Origin: RGIG5612 sp045600845
GTDB taxonomy: Bacteria; Bacillota; Clostridia; Lachnospirales; Lachnospiraceae
NCBI GenBank assembly: GCA_045600845.1
Contig: JAZRYR010000017.1
Coordinates: 68,422-132,421 of the forward strand
DNA length: 64,000 nt
Reading direction: 5' to 3'
The notes below the pieces were generated by a model that was given only the letters and a program-made list of their open reading frames with translations, was not told the DNA's origin and ran no database searches. The translations under genes were made by a program, and so were the position numbers. Positions 1-9,158 of this stretch are shown one piece after another; the stretch's first letter is position 1, and the number at the start of each line of letters is the position of its first letter.

Positions 1-2032
1 AGATTTCGAAGTTACGCAAGTAAAGCTCGCGCAAGGTCTGCTCGGATACTCTGGCGTCGTTAATGTTTCGGAAGTTCTCCTGATTGTTGCAGGCAAAATG
101 CTTCGGGCAGGAAGCCTTGCCCTTACTCTGTACGCCCCGGACCACAGCGGCTGCCATCCGCCCGGAAACCAGCGGATCTTCTGAGAAGTATTCAAAATTA
201 CGACCGCATAAAGGATTTCGGTGCAGGTTCATACCTGGTCCTAAAAAGGCATCATCATGCAGGCGGACCATTTCATCTCCTACGAAGCCATAAAGTTTTT
301 CGATCAATTCCGTGTTAAAGGAACACGCCTGGCCTGCTCCGCACGGAAGCAGGGCGCAATATCTCTTCAGTCGCAGGCCCGCCGGGCCGTCGGAGCAGAT
401 AATCGGCGTAATGCCTTTTTCCCGGAGACTTGGCACGATTCCGCCAAAGGCTCCGGCGTTTCCTTCCGTGCCCAAATCGGAATTCATCATGCCGTGACCT
501 CGGGTCAGAGCTTCCAGTTCCTCCACGGATAATGAAGAAACCTTTTTATAAATTTCCGCATCCGTTTCTGCCTTCAGAGATTCTTCTGTCGGCATCCGAT
601 CTAAAATTCGGCCACGCAGATCCACATCGGAGGTACAAGCTCTTTCGCACTGCTCCACAAGAATCGTGGACGGAGCCGTCCATGTGCCGGCGATGATGCC
701 GGTTGCTTCAAACACATAATCCCCCGCCTCTAAAATAAATGCGGAAATCTCTTCGTCATAGGAAGAGAAATCTTTTCCATCGGTTATTATTTCCAGGGTT
801 TCAGCTTGGCCCGGCGCTAAGACGTCAGTCTTTCCGAAGCCTACCAAAACTCGTTTTGCTTTTTCTAATTTACCCTCCGGCGGATAGCACCAAAGCAGAA
901 CGGATTCTTTGCCCGCTACGCTACCGGTGTTAGTTACTTTTATGGTGGCGGTGATTGTCACTGCATCACGGCACTCGTCATCGTAGTACTCTGGCTCTCT
1001 GGCCTGCATAGTCTCAGTGACCTCTTTACTGATTTCAACACCTGCGGCTTCGTATCCAATCGTCTCTGCAACTTCAAAGCCTTCCATTTCATATTCAAAT
1101 TCTGTATAAGACAAGCCGTAGCCGAATGGGTAAAGAACTTTCCCCGGCGCAAACTTTTCAAAATAGCGGTAGCCCATGAAAATGCCCTCCGCATAATCGT
1201 TGAACTCCTTGCCACCGAAATTCTTGCTGCTCGGATAAGCCTCATAAGAAACCGCAATGGTGTCCGCCAGCTTACCGCTCGGATTTACTTTTCCGTACAG
1301 ACAATCGCAGACTGCGTTACCACTCTCCATACCACCTTGCCAAACGATCATCAGCGCTGAAATCTTATCGCGGAATTTTTCCAACCAAGCCATGTCAATA
1401 ATATTACCGATGTCCATCAAAACAACAGTCTCTTTAAAAGCGGATGTTACCTGCTCCAGCAGATGCAGTTCTTCATCGGTCAGATAATAGCTGCCCTTAG
1501 TTAAGGTATTCTCACGATCCTCGCCAGCCGCACGACCGATAATCACGAGACCAACCTCTGCCGTCGCAGCCGCCTCTTTTATCAAGCTATCCGGAACATC
1601 CATTTCCGGATAATTCATCGGCCAATGCCCCCAGTAGCCGTTGTCTACCTCCGTCGCCGGATTCTTGCTGAAGGCCTTATAAATTTCCGCCAGCTTCTTG
1701 TTGTAAGAAGCGCCGACATTCTCCAAACCATCAATCAGGTTCACCTGATATGGCGGGTTCACATCGCCGCCGCTGCCGTAGCCAACATAAAACCAGTCCT
1801 GCTGGCAACGTCCGAAGACAGCGACTTCCTTCTCTAAATCCAGTGGCAGTACGCCATTATTTTCCAGAAGCACACAACTTTCCGCCGCCGCCAATCTGGC
1901 GCAAGCCGCCTCCTCTTTGTCTACGTAGCGCTCGCCCTTGGCCTCCACAGAGTCCTGGGACAGGTTGTTGCCCATAGCATGGTCCACTACGCTATTCACG
2001 ATTTTATTGATGGCCTTTTTAATTGGATTCAT
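1..2032 (-). CDS. Glycoside hydrolase family 3 protein, permuted domain order (3' end cut by window edge)
   Basis: Open reading frame from ATG at 2032 to the left edge, at least 677 residues without a stop. The start is supported by AGGAGC five bases upstream. The N-terminal third looks like the GH3 C-terminal domain (VLLENNGVLPL near residue 50; PFGYGLSYTEF near 290). A fibronectin-III-like domain follows (ITATIKVTNTGSVAGKESV, about 330-430). Then comes the start of the GH3 catalytic domain (SDGPAGLR, GPGMNLHRNPLCGRNFEYFSED, KHFACNN). This reversed order is known for some beta-glucosidases of rumen and gut anaerobes. No signal peptide is visible, so it is probably cytoplasmic. The nucleophile motif (SDW-type) would lie beyond the window. 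Family assignment is strong; substrate (beta-glucoside or other) is not determinable. Confidence 0.9.
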   Translation of the reverse strand, partial: MNPIKKAINKIVNSVVDHAMGNNLSQDSVEAKGERYVDKEEAACARLAAAESCVLLENNGVLPLDLEKEVAVFGRCQQDWFYVGYGSGGDVNPPYQVNLIDGLENVGASYNKKLAEIYKAFSKNPATEVDNGYWGHWPMNYPEMDVPDSLIKEAAATAEVGLVIIGRAAGEDRENTLTKGSYYLTDEELHLLEQVTSAFKETVVLMDIGNIIDMAWLEKFRDKISALMIVWQGGMESGNAVCDCLYGKVNPSGKLADTIAVSYEAYPSSKNFGGKEFNDYAEGIFMGYRYFEKFAPGKVLYPFGYGLSYTEFEYEMEGFEVAETIGYEAAGVEISKEVTETMQAREPEYYDDECRDAVTITATIKVTNTGSVAGKESVLLWCYPPEGKLEKAKRVLVGFGKTDVLAPGQAETLEIITDGKDFSSYDEEISAFILEAGDYVFEATGIIAGTWTAPSTILVEQCERACTSDVDLRGRILDRMPTEESLKAETDAEIYKKVSSLSVEELEALTRGHGMMNSDLGTEGNAGAFGGIVPSLREKGITPIICSDGPAGLRLKRYCALLPCGAGQACSFNTELIEKLYGFVGDEMVRLHDDAFLGPGMNLHRNPLCGRNFEYFSEDPLVSGRMAAAVVRGVQSKGKASCPKHFACNNQENFRNINDARVSEQTLRELYLRNFEI

Positions 2033-2126
2033 AATTGCTCCTATACGCTCGACTTCGTCTCTCTGTCTTCTCTCGCCCAATGTTCACTCGCAAGCTGCAG
2101 CCACTGGGTTCACTTCAAACAACAAT

Positions 2127-2153
2127 GCCGCGAGCAGCTTTCCCTGTCGCGGC
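2127..2153 (-). terminator. Probable Rho-independent terminator of asnA
   Basis: Seven-base GC-rich inverted repeat (GCCGCGA / TCGCGGC, 13-base loop) directly after the asnA stop, followed on the minus strand by a T-rich tract (ATTGTTGTTT). The tract is interrupted, so efficiency is uncertain. Confidence 0.55.
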
Positions 2154-2160
2154 AATAAAA

Positions 2161-3168
2161 TTAAAGTAAATGAATGTCAGCCGTTTCGCACGCTTCCTGC
2201 ATTTCTTCCGGCCAGATAGATGCCTGGACTTCGCCCACATGAGCCTTGCCCAAAAGCAGCATGCACAGACGGGACTGTCCGATTCCGCCGCCGATGGTGT
2301 ATGGCAGCTCCTTGTTCATAATCATCTTATGATATGGCAGCTGTAATTTTTCCATTTGTCCGGCTTTTTCCAACTGCTCCGGCATGCTTTCTTCGCTGAC
2401 GCGGATGCCCATGGAAGAAATCTCAAAAGCCTGCTTCAGAGGCTCAAACCAGAACAGAATGTCACCATTCAACTGCCAATCGTCATAGTCTGGCGCACGC
2501 ATGTCGTGTGGCTGTCCATCGCCCAGCTTGTCGCCGATGCGTAGGATGAACACTGCGCCATACTCTTTACAGATGACATTCTCCCGCTCCTTCGAATCCA
2601 GGTTCGGATACATCTGGCGCAATTCTTCGGAATCAATGAACTTAATGTCATCCGGCAGGTGATAAACAGCTTCCGGATATTTGTACCAGACTTCATGTTC
2701 CATGTGCTTGATGACCTTGAAGATGGTGCGGACCGTATCCACCAGCGTTTCTTCGGTGCGCTGATCTTTGGTGATCACCCGCTCCCAGTCCCACTGGTCA
2801 ACATAGATGCTGTGAAGGTTGTCCAGATCCTCGTCCCGGCGGATGGCGTTCATATTGGTGTATAGGCCCTCGCCTGGCTGGAATCCATAGTGACCTAACG
2901 CCCAGCGTTTCCACTTCGCCAGAGACTGAACGATTTCCATGTCCTCTTCCGGCAGCTCCTTTACGTTAAAAGAAACCTTGCGCTCGGTGCCGCTCAGGTC
3001 ATCGTTTAAGCCCGAGCTTTTCTTCAGGTATAACGGCGCGGAAATTCGCTCCAGCTGCATTTCCTGGCCGAACTCCTTCTGAAAAGTGTCACGGATGTAT
3101 TTGATGGCTTCCTGGGTCTGTCTTACAGAAAGCTTCGGTTTGTAGTTTTCCGGTACGATTAAGTTCAT
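2161..3168 (-). CDS. asnA: Aspartate--ammonia ligase (asparagine synthetase A)
   Basis: A 335-residue protein, close to the roughly 330 residues usual for AsnA. It makes asparagine from aspartate, ammonia and ATP in the cytosol. The whole chain matches the class-II-synthetase-like AsnA fold: an N-terminal NYKPKLSVRQTQEAI segment, the conserved LNDDLSGTERKVSF stretch near residue 55, YVDQWDWE near 120, and the C-terminal GGGIGQSRLCMLLLGKAHVGEVQ. The start at 3168 has AAAGGAC about eight bases upstream. It stands alone, followed by its own hairpin. The roughly 200 bases upstream show no T-box or riboswitch that I can recognise. Confidence 0.95.
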   Translation of the reverse strand: MNLIVPENYKPKLSVRQTQEAIKYIRDTFQKEFGQEMQLERISAPLYLKKSSGLNDDLSGTERKVSFNVKELPEEDMEIVQSLAKWKRWALGHYGFQPGEGLYTNMNAIRRDEDLDNLHSIYVDQWDWERVITKDQRTEETLVDTVRTIFKVIKHMEHEVWYKYPEAVYHLPDDIKFIDSEELRQMYPNLDSKERENVICKEYGAVFILRIGDKLGDGQPHDMRAPDYDDWQLNGDILFWFEPLKQAFEISSMGIRVSEESMPEQLEKAGQMEKLQLPYHKMIMNKELPYTIGGGIGQSRLCMLLLGKAHVGEVQASIWPEEMQEACETADIHLL

Positions 3169-3495
3169 TTTTTAATGTCCTTTGTAATCTGATTTTCCTC
3201 GCAAATGCCACTTTCGGCAATCCGTTTTTGCGGGAATTTTTCTGTTCAATTAAAGAAATATTTTAATATAGGATGCCTTTGTTGGCAAGAAAATTTCCCT
3301 GAAAAATCAAGCCTTTTCGCCACTTTTTTCACGTGGTTAAACCAAGAAAAGAGCGTTTCACAATTCCTATGGAAGAAAATACAAAATATGGTAAAATGAG
3401 AACAAATAATACTCCCTTTGCTGTTCGTCTGACCCTTTATCGGCAGTTACTCTTTAGTATTTCCGTATTACATTGCCGGCAAAGATTATTACGCA

Positions 3496-4248
3496 ATGAT
3501 TCTGGAAGCCCGCAACTCATCCAACACCGCTCAGAATATCCTAAAGAACGGCAAGTGCGCCCTGAATTTCATCAAGGACGACAAAAAGTACTTTAAGGAA
3601 CTGGTGCGCTTAGGATTCCCAGGCAAGACCCCTCAGGAAAAAATGAAAGACTGCTGGTTTGAGCTGATTCCGGGCGAAGCTGAAGGCGAACGTCCGCTGA
3701 TTTTAAAGGATGCGTACCAGGTCATCGAGTGCACATGGGACGACTCCTTAGAAGATGCCTACAAGGCAAAAGAACACATTGGCGAATTGGAAGGTGTGGA
3801 GCCACCATACAATAATTTCAATGGCACCACTTCCAAGTTCGGCTGCCACTTCATCTTAAAAATCGACAAGATTCTTATGGAAGGCCAGTACGCAGACGCC
3901 TTAAAAAACGGCGTAAAAGTAAACTCCTTCCCGAATGTACCAGTAGACTACGGTTATCATGATAGCAAGAATTTCTGGTACAAAAAATTCAAGGGCTTCC
4001 GTCCAACCAGCGAACCAATTGCAACCAGCAACAGTGCCGATGTGGACAGCGTAATGTACTGTGCAGAGCGTCTGGATACAAAGGTTAAATTCACAAAAGA
4101 AGCCTGCGAGCTGTACACAAAGATTCCAAGACCATTCATGAAGGCAGCCCTTTTGCAGGTTGCAGAAATCGCAGAGGCCAACGGCATCGAAGTCATCGAC
4201 AAATCCGCCGCAGAGAAAATTGCAGAAATTAAGAAGAATATGAAATAA
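3496..4248 (+). CDS. Flavin reductase-like protein with apparently frameshifted 5' end
   Basis: A 250-residue frame resembling FMN-binding split-barrel flavin reductases (MILEARNSSNTA, CALNFI, GCHFILKI), probably a cytosolic flavin-dependent redox protein. The ATG at 3496 has no ribosome site and looks internal. The same frame reads coding-like upstream (PFIGSYSLVFPYYIAGKDYY) as far as a TGA at 3430. Immediately 5', the +3 frame from ATG 3369 (or 3396) reads MEENTKYGKMRTNNTPFAVRL. Removing one base near 3430 would join them as ...FAVRL-PFIGSYS.... The gene is therefore either a frameshifted pseudogene or the window carries an indel error. The family call is moderate; the frameshift is directly visible. 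Confidence 0.55.
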   Translation: MILEARNSSNTAQNILKNGKCALNFIKDDKKYFKELVRLGFPGKTPQEKMKDCWFELIPGEAEGERPLILKDAYQVIECTWDDSLEDAYKAKEHIGELEGVEPPYNNFNGTTSKFGCHFILKIDKILMEGQYADALKNGVKVNSFPNVPVDYGYHDSKNFWYKKFKGFRPTSEPIATSNSADVDSVMYCAERLDTKVKFTKEACELYTKIPRPFMKAALLQVAEIAEANGIEVIDKSAAEKIAEIKKNMK

Positions 4249-4263
4249 TATTATATAAATATT

Positions 4264-4287
4264 AGAGTCCGTATGCATACGGACTCT
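4264..4287. terminator. Bidirectional terminator between convergent genes
   Basis: Perfect ten-base inverted repeat (AGAGTCCGTA / TACGGACTCT, loop TGCA) followed by ATTTTTAT on the plus strand. It lies between the flavin-reductase-like gene and the converging MATE gene. Confidence 0.85.
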
Positions 4288-4308
4288 ATTTTTATGTAAA
4301 TTTATTTT

Positions 4309-5703
4309 CTATTCTGTTTTACCAACTAAATTTACGACCCACTTCCTGCTTCGTAGCATGAAGATGCCGATGGTACATTTTACCAACTCAATGCCGTTTA
4401 CAATCAGGAAAATCGGCAGGATAGTCATGCTTGTGAAATGAGCCAGAATGAACGCAACCGGAATATAGCAGACCCAGGTACATACGCTATCGAACAAGAA
4501 GGTGATGATGGTCTTTCCGCCGCTTCGCAGAGTGAAATAGCATCCGTTGGTGAACGCCTGGAACGGCATGTACATGGCGTTGATCAAAATAAACTTAATA
4601 GCCAGGGTCCGTACGGCCTCCGTCGTGTTATAGATATTGGCCAACGGTGTAGACAGAATCGCCAGCAATCCACCAATAACAATGGCAATAATAATGGACA
4701 GGAAGATGATCTTGTTGTCGTCTTCCACCGCCTGCTCCAGCCGGCCGGCGCCCAGGTGCTGACCGATAATGATGGAAATGGTGGTACCTGCTGCCAGCGT
4801 TACGCAGCTGAACAGATTGAAAATCGTGGACGAAATGTTGGTAGCAGAAACAACCTCCAGACCACGTACGGAATAGCACTGGTTCAGCATGGCCATACCA
4901 GCACTCCATAATACCTCGTTCAAAAGCAACGGGAATCCTCTCTTGGCTACATCTTTAAATAACCGAGCCGGAACCTTCAACGTCTTCAAGAGCCCTGAAA
5001 CAAAGGAAAAACGTTCCTTTTTCTTATGGGTATAAGCAATCAGAATGATGCATTCCACAAAACGGGCAATAACCGTGGCAATCGCCGCTCCCTCTACGCC
5101 CAGTACCGGCGCACCAAATTTTCCGAAAATCAAAATATAGTTGCCGACCAAGTTGATCAGCATGGCAATGATGCTGGCTTTCATTGGCATCATTGGCTCG
5201 CCGCACTCCCTTAAGGTGGAAGCATAAACCTGTCCAATGGCAAACGGCAACATCTGAATCATCATCAAATGCAGGTAAGATAAGCTGTGTTCAAAGGTGA
5301 TGGCCAAATCCAGTCCTTCATTGCCTTCATGCAGGAAAGAAGAAATCAGGGCGTTGCCGCCAAATAGAAATACGAGAGAGAAAACAATTACAGCACCAAC
5401 GGCCACAAAATATTTGATGCGGACGGTGTTGCGGATTCCTTCATCGTCTCCCTTTCCGCAGAACTGGGCAGTATAAATACCGACGCCGGAAAGTCCGCCG
5501 AAAATGCATAGGTTAAAAACAAAGAAAATCTGGTTGGCAATGGCAACGCCGCTCATAGGCTCCGTGCCCACCTGTCCAACCATAATATTGTCCAGGAGAC
5601 TGACAAAGTTTGTAATTACATTCTGTAAAAGAATTGGCGTCATAATGGTAAAGACGCTCTTATAAAACGATTTCGTTCCGATTAGTTTTTTCATGATGTT
5701 CAT
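4309..5703 (-). CDS. MATE family efflux transporter
   Basis: A 464-residue protein of about 12 membrane segments, with duplicated halves typical of MATE exporters (LLDNIMVGQVGTEPMSGVAIANQ at the first helix pair). It likely exports drugs or metabolites in exchange for Na+ or H+ at the cytoplasmic membrane. I chose ATG 5703 (TGAGG just upstream). ATG 5694 is possible. A longer in-frame extension to 5874 would overlap the preceding gene and reads unlike a MATE N-terminus. It ends at the bidirectional hairpin at 4264-4287. It may be co-transcribed with the lipase-like gene 34 bases upstream. It differs in sequence from the second MATE gene at 47042-48397. Confidence 0.88.
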   Translation of the reverse strand: MNIMKKLIGTKSFYKSVFTIMTPILLQNVITNFVSLLDNIMVGQVGTEPMSGVAIANQIFFVFNLCIFGGLSGVGIYTAQFCGKGDDEGIRNTVRIKYFVAVGAVIVFSLVFLFGGNALISSFLHEGNEGLDLAITFEHSLSYLHLMMIQMLPFAIGQVYASTLRECGEPMMPMKASIIAMLINLVGNYILIFGKFGAPVLGVEGAAIATVIARFVECIILIAYTHKKKERFSFVSGLLKTLKVPARLFKDVAKRGFPLLLNEVLWSAGMAMLNQCYSVRGLEVVSATNISSTIFNLFSCVTLAAGTTISIIIGQHLGAGRLEQAVEDDNKIIFLSIIIAIVIGGLLAILSTPLANIYNTTEAVRTLAIKFILINAMYMPFQAFTNGCYFTLRSGGKTIITFLFDSVCTWVCYIPVAFILAHFTSMTILPIFLIVNGIELVKCTIGIFMLRSRKWVVNLVGKTE

Positions 5704-5737
5704 TGCCTCAGTCGGGCTGGGGCTTCCCTTATATTTT

Positions 5738-7996
5738 TTATTCCGGTTTATTTTTTTTCCGAAATGCTTTTTTATTAAAATGCTTTCCTTCGTGTGGGAA
5801 GGTGTAAACTGCCGCAAAACTGCCCAAAAGGAAGTAACATCCCATGGCAATAAATTGAGCCGTGGTGATGGCACCTACGCCAGTGTAACGGAATAGGAAG
5901 AATCCTGCAACTGTCAAAATCAAAAGCGATATCCATATTATCGTGTTCCGTTTGCATCTGTGACGGATACTTCCTCTTACCGCAAGCAGAGTCATGATCA
6001 GATTCCCAATGGTGATGTAGATTGCTCCCACAATGCTGACCGCCGACAGCAGATACCCAGAGATTTCGCTCATCAGGAAGAACAGCAAAATCAGCATCAA
6101 ATGCGGCACAATCACATAATATTTCGAATATGGTTTTCCACGTCTCCGGCAAGTGATGAAGTGGATGATACAAACAAGGATGACTACCAGAATCGTCAGG
6201 AGCAGGAAAACAAAGGAGCCAGCCAAAATTCCTGCGGTTGCGCCGATAGAGACATGAAACACATTCAGATTTTCCAGCTGGAACATCATCGCCGGCGTGT
6301 ATTCAAAGGAAGATGCCCATCCTTTTATCGGACCGCCTTGTTCATCACTGAGAATCGGATAGTCAATCATTGGATAAATTTCCAGCCAATATACCTTGTC
6401 TTTTTTTGCGGAGAAGCTGATGAGTTTCGTCGTATCCGGCGTAAGTTTTTCCGTGCTATAGGTGGCCACCATATAGTCCATGCTTTCGTCCTTCGGCGAA
6501 TGGATCTTCAGCCGGTAAAGCATATCCCCCGGCAAGGTGATAATCGTCTGAGAACCCTTTCGAACCGCGTAGATTTTCCGGCTCTTATCTGCCAAGCTTT
6601 CGCCCTTCGGTACTTTATAGGAAATATCGCCGTCCCTGTCGATGGTCTCGATAAAACCATCCTCGCCATAAATTTCCACGGAAGCTGCTCCCGTAATAAT
6701 CACTTGTTTCGATACGTTACTGCCGGTGAAAATCTCCTTCGGATTGTCCGAGGAAAACATCCACTCGATGTAAGTGCTTGGATTATGCTCCCGGATAATA
6801 TTGGTACCCGTGTCCACGCTGCCATCCCAGTATCCGTCCTTCTCCCGTTTGTCGGTGCCCTTCATATAAGCCATAACAACATTGTCCAGGAAGTTCAGCA
6901 TAGCTTTCGCTTCCGTCTGCTGCTCGCCGTTCAGGAATTTCATGTTTCTGACCGCTTCCGCAATAATTTCCAACAGCTTATTGACAGAATCCGAAACCCA
7001 GGCTCCTTTCAAGGACTCCTCCAAGTTCACATCGTAATCGGTGTCCGTCGGAAGAATCTGCAACAGATACTCCATCAGCATGTGCAGCTGGCCGTTTATT
7101 TCCGGATTGTTGGTAAATTTCTTTCCCATCATCTTCTTGGACACTTCGTCGGCCACTACCGTTTTCTCGTAGTAGTAGCTGTCCATTTCCTGAGCCGGCG
7201 TATAAAGTTCCACACCGTAGCGCTCATAGCCCCAGTCCGCAAACGGAATCATCGTAACCGGGTCATACTTCCCCAGAATATTAAAAATGTTGTTATAATT
7301 TCCTTTATTTTTCGTAGTTCGCGGTGTCGCAAAATTGTAGCTGTAAACCGCTTTAAACATACCAGTGTCGGTCATGTCTGCCGCTACGATATTGGAAACT
7401 GCTGCGGCCCGGGAATAGCCGGCCGTCCACAGTTTTACATTTCCTTCGATAGCATAGTCTTCGATATATTGGAAAAGGCGGTCTTCCACCTGAAGGGCCG
7501 CCTCGTTAAAGCCCTCATGACGTTCGCCGGTGCCTACAGTAAAATTGCTGAGCCATTCATTTTGATAACCACCGCCACAAGGAACCACCACGATTACCGT
7601 GCTCTGGCCAATTTTCTTCTTTCCGATCATAGTCGAAATCGTGTGTTCTCCCGGTTCCTGATCATAACCTTCCGACCGCAAATCCGTAAAGCCCGCCTGG
7701 GTCAGATACTCGTTGACCCATATGTCCTTCGGCTGTTCCGGATAAACATTATTCCGATAAGCGCTAACGGCCAAACCTAAGGAAGCCCGAGCCAAAAAAT
7801 GGTTGTACTCCGATGGCTTTTGGTCAAAGAAGCTGTCGCTGAATTCAAATTCCCAATGAATGACATCCCCGGAAAACAGCGTAGTGGTAGCTTGAAGATG
7901 CAATGTCCCGGAAGGCGCAGCAAAAGCCGGCACCGCCAGAAGCGCTGTCAGAACAAAAACCAATATGCAGCTGAATAGTCTTTTAATTTTTTTCAA
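5738..7996 (-). CDS. Secreted alpha/beta-hydrolase (class 3 lipase-like) with C-terminal membrane domain
   Basis: About 752 residues. A clear signal sequence (KKIKRLFSCILVFVLTALL, cleavage near AFA-AP) points to a TTG start at 7996, 11 bases after the upstream gene. ATG at 8047 is in frame but would put 17 extra residues before the signal. Residues 30-450 resemble clostridial lipase/Mbeg-like hydrolases: a nucleophile-elbow GYSRAA near residue 193, preceded by VKLWTAG, then FATPRTT. The middle is a large extracytoplasmic region. The last 180 residues hold about five or six hydrophobic helices separated by short basic loops. The enzyme would face outward, anchored by a polytopic tail. Substrate unknown; the hydrolase call is moderate. 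Confidence 0.65.
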   Translation of the reverse strand: MKKIKRLFSCILVFVLTALLAVPAFAAPSGTLHLQATTTLFSGDVIHWEFEFSDSFFDQKPSEYNHFLARASLGLAVSAYRNNVYPEQPKDIWVNEYLTQAGFTDLRSEGYDQEPGEHTISTMIGKKKIGQSTVIVVVPCGGGYQNEWLSNFTVGTGERHEGFNEAALQVEDRLFQYIEDYAIEGNVKLWTAGYSRAAAVSNIVAADMTDTGMFKAVYSYNFATPRTTKNKGNYNNIFNILGKYDPVTMIPFADWGYERYGVELYTPAQEMDSYYYEKTVVADEVSKKMMGKKFTNNPEINGQLHMLMEYLLQILPTDTDYDVNLEESLKGAWVSDSVNKLLEIIAEAVRNMKFLNGEQQTEAKAMLNFLDNVVMAYMKGTDKREKDGYWDGSVDTGTNIIREHNPSTYIEWMFSSDNPKEIFTGSNVSKQVIITGAASVEIYGEDGFIETIDRDGDISYKVPKGESLADKSRKIYAVRKGSQTIITLPGDMLYRLKIHSPKDESMDYMVATYSTEKLTPDTTKLISFSAKKDKVYWLEIYPMIDYPILSDEQGGPIKGWASSFEYTPAMMFQLENLNVFHVSIGATAGILAGSFVFLLLTILVVILVCIIHFITCRRRGKPYSKYYVIVPHLMLILLFFLMSEISGYLLSAVSIVGAIYITIGNLIMTLLAVRGSIRHRCKRNTIIWISLLILTVAGFFLFRYTGVGAITTAQFIAMGCYFLLGSFAAVYTFPHEGKHFNKKAFRKKNKPE

Positions 7997-8006
7997 GGTA
8001 ACACTC

Positions 8007-9032
8007 TTATTTATGGGAGGACGTCGCCAAAGCGGACTGGTTAACAACCAGTGACGTAATAATGGCCGTCCGTAAAATCGTTTTTAGAAAACCAGACGGA
8101 ACGTTATGGATTACCACACAACTTTCCGGCAGATGCCGCATGGCTACCAAAGCACAGGAAAGCAACGTCACATCCACGCTGTTAAACTTCCTGGTAAAGC
8201 CTTTAATCTGACGCAGGGTGATGGACACTTCCTTCACTTCTCTGGCTGCCTCTTCCACGGTTATATCTAAGATGGAAAGCACCGCCAGCACAATCAAAAG
8301 CGGACCCAAACCAGTGGAGCTTCTTCCTGCAGAAAACTTATTATGTAAAGCGATGAACTTCTGGGTTTTCAACTGCGGATTCTCGTCCGTCAGAGCCAAT
8401 ACATGACTGACATTCTGCATCGGACTCATCTTTACCACAAACTTCTTTTTCAGAATGCGGTAGCACGCTTCCATTTCCTGAGTCACATCCGAAATGTCCT
8501 CACCGTCCATGGCGATCATCGCCGCGAAGGCCATGTCTTCCTGACCCGTCAGAACCGGATGTTCCTTTTTCATCTGCTCATAGATTTTGTAGGTGCGCTC
8601 GCAGACATAATCGACCAACTCTTCCGGCGTATTTTCATAAATTACCATCGCCGTAATCAGCCGCTGACCAGAGCCGGTGAAATAGGTCGGCTTTATGGTT
8701 TCATAGGCTTTCAGAACACCCGCCAAATATTCTTCCGGATTCTTTGAAAGCGCCATGCGGATTGCTAAAGGCATCATTAGATGATCGCGAAAAGCGCTGG
8801 ACAGCTTGATCCTCCGCTTCAGAATTTTCTTGCATTCTGCAATCTGTGCCTCAAAATCCGAGATGTTTTCTTCCGATTTTGTCAGCATGTTCCGGGAAAC
8901 CAGAGCCTCTTTTTCATTATCAAAAGTGTCCAAAAGGCATAAGAAAGCAGCCGTCGCCTGACGGTCGCCGTACTCTCCCTTAAACTGGTGCTTGATAGAT
9001 ATGTAATTGTCGGTAAAAGATCTCGCTTTCAT
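8007..9032 (-). CDS. Unknown helical cytosolic protein, DUF4003-like
   Basis: A 341-residue protein without signal peptide or membrane helix, predicted mostly helical. Features include LLDTFDNEKEALVSRNML near the N-terminus, an AFRDHLMMPLAIRMALS helix, MAFAAMIAMDGED in the middle and FSAGRSSTGLGPLLIVLAVLS near residue 235. The pattern of repeated helical hairpins and its length recall DUF4003-type proteins, but I hold this only as a resemblance. It lies 11 bases upstream of the lipase-like gene and is probably co-transcribed with it. TACAAT occurs about 11 bases before the ATG, which could indicate a very short leader. Function unknown. Confidence 0.6.
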   Translation of the reverse strand: MKARSFTDNYISIKHQFKGEYGDRQATAAFLCLLDTFDNEKEALVSRNMLTKSEENISDFEAQIAECKKILKRRIKLSSAFRDHLMMPLAIRMALSKNPEEYLAGVLKAYETIKPTYFTGSGQRLITAMVIYENTPEELVDYVCERTYKIYEQMKKEHPVLTGQEDMAFAAMIAMDGEDISDVTQEMEACYRILKKKFVVKMSPMQNVSHVLALTDENPQLKTQKFIALHNKFSAGRSSTGLGPLLIVLAVLSILDITVEEAAREVKEVSITLRQIKGFTRKFNSVDVTLLSCALVAMRHLPESCVVIHNVPSGFLKTILRTAIITSLVVNQSALATSSHK

Positions 9033-9115
9033 ACCAGATTATTGTACCAAAAATTCCTCTGAAAAAAAACCTCTCGTGCGCAAAAGAATGATGTAAAAAT
9101 CCCTTAATTTTATGT

Positions 9116-9121
9116 TATAAT
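9116..9121 (+). promoter_or_regulatory. Probable -10 box for the UroD-family gene
   Basis: TATAAT 38 bases before the ATG at 9159, in an AT-rich context. No convincing -35 box is visible at the usual distance. The gene's ribosome site AGGAGG lies about six bases before the start. Confidence 0.4.
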
Positions 9122-9158
9122 CGCCACAAATATATGTATTGTCAGAAGGAGGTTTTTT

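Noticed and set aside
3169..3368. T-box or riboswitch upstream of asnA
   Set aside because: The leader is short and I see no T-box core (UGGN) or antiterminator arrangement.
4438..4911. 157-codon plus frame opposite the first MATE gene
   Set aside because: Gln/Asn/Asp/Arg-rich antisense of a membrane-protein gene; typical shadow composition.
5960..7780. 606-codon plus-strand frame opposite the lipase-like gene
   Set aside because: Antisense shadow: His/Arg-rich, no ribosome site or family. The minus frame has a signal peptide, active-site motif and membrane helices.
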